Shown here: positions 61,009-64,000 of the stretch, one piece after another
Layout: each line of letters starts with the position of its first letter
Numbering within the stretch: the first letter of the stretch is position 1
Source of the DNA: Panonychus citri
Lineage: Eukaryota > Arthropoda > Arachnida > Trombidiformes > Tetranychidae
Reading direction: 5' to 3'
DNA length: 64,000 nt
Assembly: GCF_014898815.1 (NCBI RefSeq)
Contig: NW_026515543.1
Location: 3,410,001-3,474,000, forward strand
Translations under genes and position numbers: made by a program
The notes under the pieces: generated by a model
Told to the model about the DNA's origin: nothing
The model's input: the letters and a program-made list of their open reading frames with translations, nothing else
Database searches by the model: none

Positions 61009-61383
61009 ATGACAATGAATCTTCACTCTAATCATCATCATCATCATCTTTTACCTTGTCATCCCTTTCTCTTTCTTATTCCATCTATAACTATTACCTA
61101 TCTTTTATTATTCATTTTTATCCTCATCTTCATCCATTGGTTCACCTTTTTAATGTTTCCTATTCCTTTACTATTTTCCCTCCTCTCAAGTACATTTTAT
61201 TTCCTCATCTTTTTATCTTCATCTTCTTATAATCAACTTGTTAACCTTATTACATTATTAACTATTATCATTTTTACTTCTCTATTTACAGATGATTACA
61301 ATTTGTTACTCTCCACAGGAATCATCATTCAGATTGCTTACATTATTGCCCATCAATTTAATGGACCAAAATTACCTAACTAA
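61009..61383 (+). CDS. Candidate small multi-pass membrane protein
   Basis: A 124-codon frame with a His-rich start and about four hydrophobic segments, ending in IAYIIAHQFNGPKLPN. The ending looks like ordinary protein, whereas the middle is Phe/Leu/Ile/Ser-rich and could arise from T-rich DNA. A possible acceptor (TTTTGTAG) lies near 60867, but upstream exons could not be built. No family recognised. Confidence 0.35.
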   Translation: MTMNLHSNHHHHHLLPCHPFLFLIPSITITYLLLFIFILIFIHWFTFLMFPIPLLFSLLSSTFYFLIFLSSSSYNQLVNLITLLTIIIFTSLFTDDYNLLLSTGIIIQIAYIIAHQFNGPKLPN

Positions 61384-62879
61384 ATATCGTCAATTGTTAA
61401 TATGCTGCTGATTTGATTGTCTTGATAATTTCCATTGTTATCACCTTAATCATCCATTTCAATCAACTAATTTTTACTCTACAATCTTAAAGTATCACAA
61501 TTGGATCATCAGTTGGATACAAATTTAATCAAATTTCATCAGCTGATTTCCATTAGATAAACATATCAAAATCAGTTAATTTCTTTCAGGTTTTTCTAAT
61601 TGACTTAATTTCTTCTCTTTTTCTTCTTTTGCAATCAATTCCTTAACAATATCCACCATTAATTTCCTATGCAATTGACCAATTTTCACTCATTCATATC
61701 TTTTTTCATTCATCTTCCAGGTAACAATCCTCCAATTCCTGTAACTACTGATTAATGGGGATACTTAATAATGGATTGTTTTTGTTTTTTTAACAACAAT
61801 GTTAAGCAATCACCATGAGATTCATTTAATGCTTAATTTAACTGATTTATGCTGGATAATCAAGTGAATATATCATAATATCTATGAACCATATAACTAC
61901 GTCATCTTTAATTCACCTAAACCAGCTTAACCATTTCATCATAACAGACTAACCCTTTTAAAAGCTTAAGCCATAAGCCTAATCATTTGTTATTAATTTA
62001 TGAATGAGTATTTTGCTTCAAAATATCATCATCATCATCATCTCTTTCTTTTCCTCTCTTAGATTTATCTTCAATATAAACAAGGAAACATTCATCATTC
62101 ATCATTCATCCCTGATTCCTTATCATCATCCAACAGTATTAATAATATTAATCTGGCAACACCAAAATAAAGCAAAGTGATCACCTTATCTCAATTATCA
62201 TCTACATTATCCTCATCATATGTATTATCAGGATGGAGATGAAAAAAGAGACAAAGTTCACCCAACAACATGTTCCTCATTGAGATTGAATTAGATGATA
62301 AGAAAGAGATGTCAACCTTTATCCCCTTTAAAGATCAAGAGTAATTTCAAACAATCAAATATTAAATTAATTGGTAAGTGATGGAAGAAAAAAAAAATAA
62401 TTCACCTCAATCATCATCTGATCATTAGTTTGATTTATATTCAATGATGATAATCATAAATTGACTGATTAAATGACAAGATAATTTATCTTCTCAATAG
62501 AGATGAATGAAAGATCTGAGCATATGTAACAAGTAATTGACTTTTTATTAGATAAAATTGTCATGAGAATGATGAAAGAAAAAGATAGAGAACTGAATCT
62601 ATCATCTTCCTTTCTAATATTTTGTTATAAAGAAAAATACTCTCATCATAACGGTAAATGTATTCTAATGCATAGGTAGATGTATTAATACATTAGGTTA
62701 CACTTTTCGTATTATTATTTGAAAGAAATTCAAAAACTAACACAAATATTATTTTTTTTCTCTCTTTTATATTTTATTTCTATTCTAGGTCACCCTCTTC
62801 TTTTCGTGTTCTATGAGTACTCACTACCCACCCTCGAGTGTTCTAATAGCTGTTGACTCTTAAATCAGTTGTCAGGAGT

Positions 62880-62880
<1 letters not shown>
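61384..62880. other. AT-rich non-coding region
   Basis: AT-rich with TCATCA repeats. No supported feature. Confidence 0.4.

Positions 62881-62934
<54 letters not shown>
62881..62934. repeat. (AG)27 microsatellite
   Basis: 54 bp of pure AG repeat, the longest in the window. Shorter (TC)n tracts lie at about 63455-63479 and 63696-63729. Confidence 0.9.
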
Positions 62935-62936
<2 letters not shown>

Positions 62937-63690
62937 AATGATATCACTATTGGCTCATTGACGCTCTTTTATATTGGTGATTTTAATAACAGTGATAAAC
63001 TAGTGACTCGAAAATCAACTGGTTAATGTACAAATTTGTACTACGGTCGAGTACCTATTGAAGTATCTTTCTCTCTGGTGAGGAATCAAAAGGATAATCC
63101 TAAATTAACTCAAGAGGGAGATCGTGAAATTAAACAACAAAAGAGAGTCACATTCAATCACAATAGATTATCGTAAATTATTGACGTTTTTTACTCTCCA
63201 CTAAAGGTTCACTTGTATTGAAAATTATTGATTTGGATTTAAAAACAATAGGAATTGAATGATCAAAATTCACGACGATTTGGACTAAACTCTTATCATT
63301 GGTAATCTGATAGTTAAATTGGATCGATTTGTTTGGTTCATTAAAAATGGAAAACGATAACCAAACAGAATCTCATCATTTTCGTTTAATCATCAATATT
63401 TAGAACTTTTCTCTAAACCCATTCGAGACCTTTTTTTGTTGACCTTTCTAATGGTCTCTCTCTCTCTCTCTCTCTCTCTAGCTTTTCTCTAGTGAATATA
63501 CATTGTAAAAACTAAAGGAATTGGAATTATCATCGAAAATGGATCAAAGATAAAGAGATAGGAAGATGAGCTTTAAATGTCACCTCGAAATTCAATAGCA
63601 ACAATTAATCCTTGTCTCATCCCAAAGGAACGCACTAAAAGGGACTGTCATATTTCACTAATCTTTTTTTCCTTCTCTTACTTTAATTTC

Positions 63691-63733
<43 letters not shown>

Positions 63734-63956
63734 TCATCCTCATCTTCCTCCCTCATACCACCTCCTCCTATTTTTATTGTTGTTGAAACTATTCAACATA
63801 TAAGATATCAATCGGATTGTCTTTTAAAAAGATTGCCTGATGAGTCTAATGATAACAATATAATTTGAATCATGATTACGTTGATAATGATTATGATGAT
63901 GATCAGCATCACTTACCAATTATCAAAACCATTTACTACTTATATATATCTTTCAG

Positions 63957-64000
63957 ATTCCCCTGATGAAATTGAGTGTCCATCATTAAAATCAACAACA
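63957..64000 (+). CDS. Probable partial exon at the window edge
   Basis: A pyrimidine-rich acceptor (ATATATCTTTCAG, ending at 63956) opens a frame that reads SPDEIECPSLKSTT to the window end without a stop. The composition is coding-like. It would be an internal exon of a gene continuing to the right; no upstream exon is identified here. Confidence 0.4.

Noticed and set aside
1..64000. tRNA, rRNA, CRISPR or bacterial operon features
   Set aside because: No tRNA box pairs, rRNA sequence or spaced direct repeats were recognised; the window is eukaryotic.

Overview
This is a eukaryotic nuclear window: very AT-rich, with short introns and clean GT/AG splice sites that had to be assembled exon by exon. 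The gene set points to an arthropod, most likely an acariform mite of the spider-mite type (Tetranychus-like). The reasons are a gustatory-receptor-type gene, the arthropod neuropeptide genes ETH and SIFamide, small introns, and a tandem family with no homologue I recognise outside mites. The species assignment is inference. All coordinates and splice joins come from reading the sequence.

Layout. 1-1.8 kb is a degenerate CT-rich satellite. 1.8-10.3 kb is a graveyard: a broken Ty3/gypsy-like element, several unidentified coding relics, a two-zinc-finger gene split by one stop codon, a Pro-rich/Cys-rich reading frame with a probable frameshift, and a 57-bp inverted repeat whose arms fold into hairpins. 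10.9-29.7 kb is ordinary gene-dense DNA: a gustatory receptor, a riboflavin transporter (SLC52), Sec62, the neuropeptide precursors ETH and SIFamide side by side, COMMD8 and POMK sharing a 263-bp divergent promoter, and a GPI-anchored Ly6 protein. 32.8-40.6 kb holds aftiphilin, an acidic orphan protein, a small orphan protein and GGA, so two post-Golgi clathrin-adaptor genes lie close together.

41.4-50.2 kb is the most unusual part. It has four tandem paralogues of a roughly 210-residue Cys-patterned family, each with the same core promoter. Convergent small Ser/Thr-rich genes accompany them; only one still has a signal peptide, one is truncated and one is frameshifted. MRG15 sits in the middle, so the array looks like a duplicated pair split around a housekeeping gene. 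At 50.4-53.3 kb a long coiled-coil gene carries an N-terminal block homologous to the hinge of the nearby GGA gene, an apparent chimera made by local partial duplication.

53.3-64 kb is mostly non-coding and microsatellite-rich, with two weak membrane-protein candidates near 60-61.4 kb and the start of an exon at the right edge.
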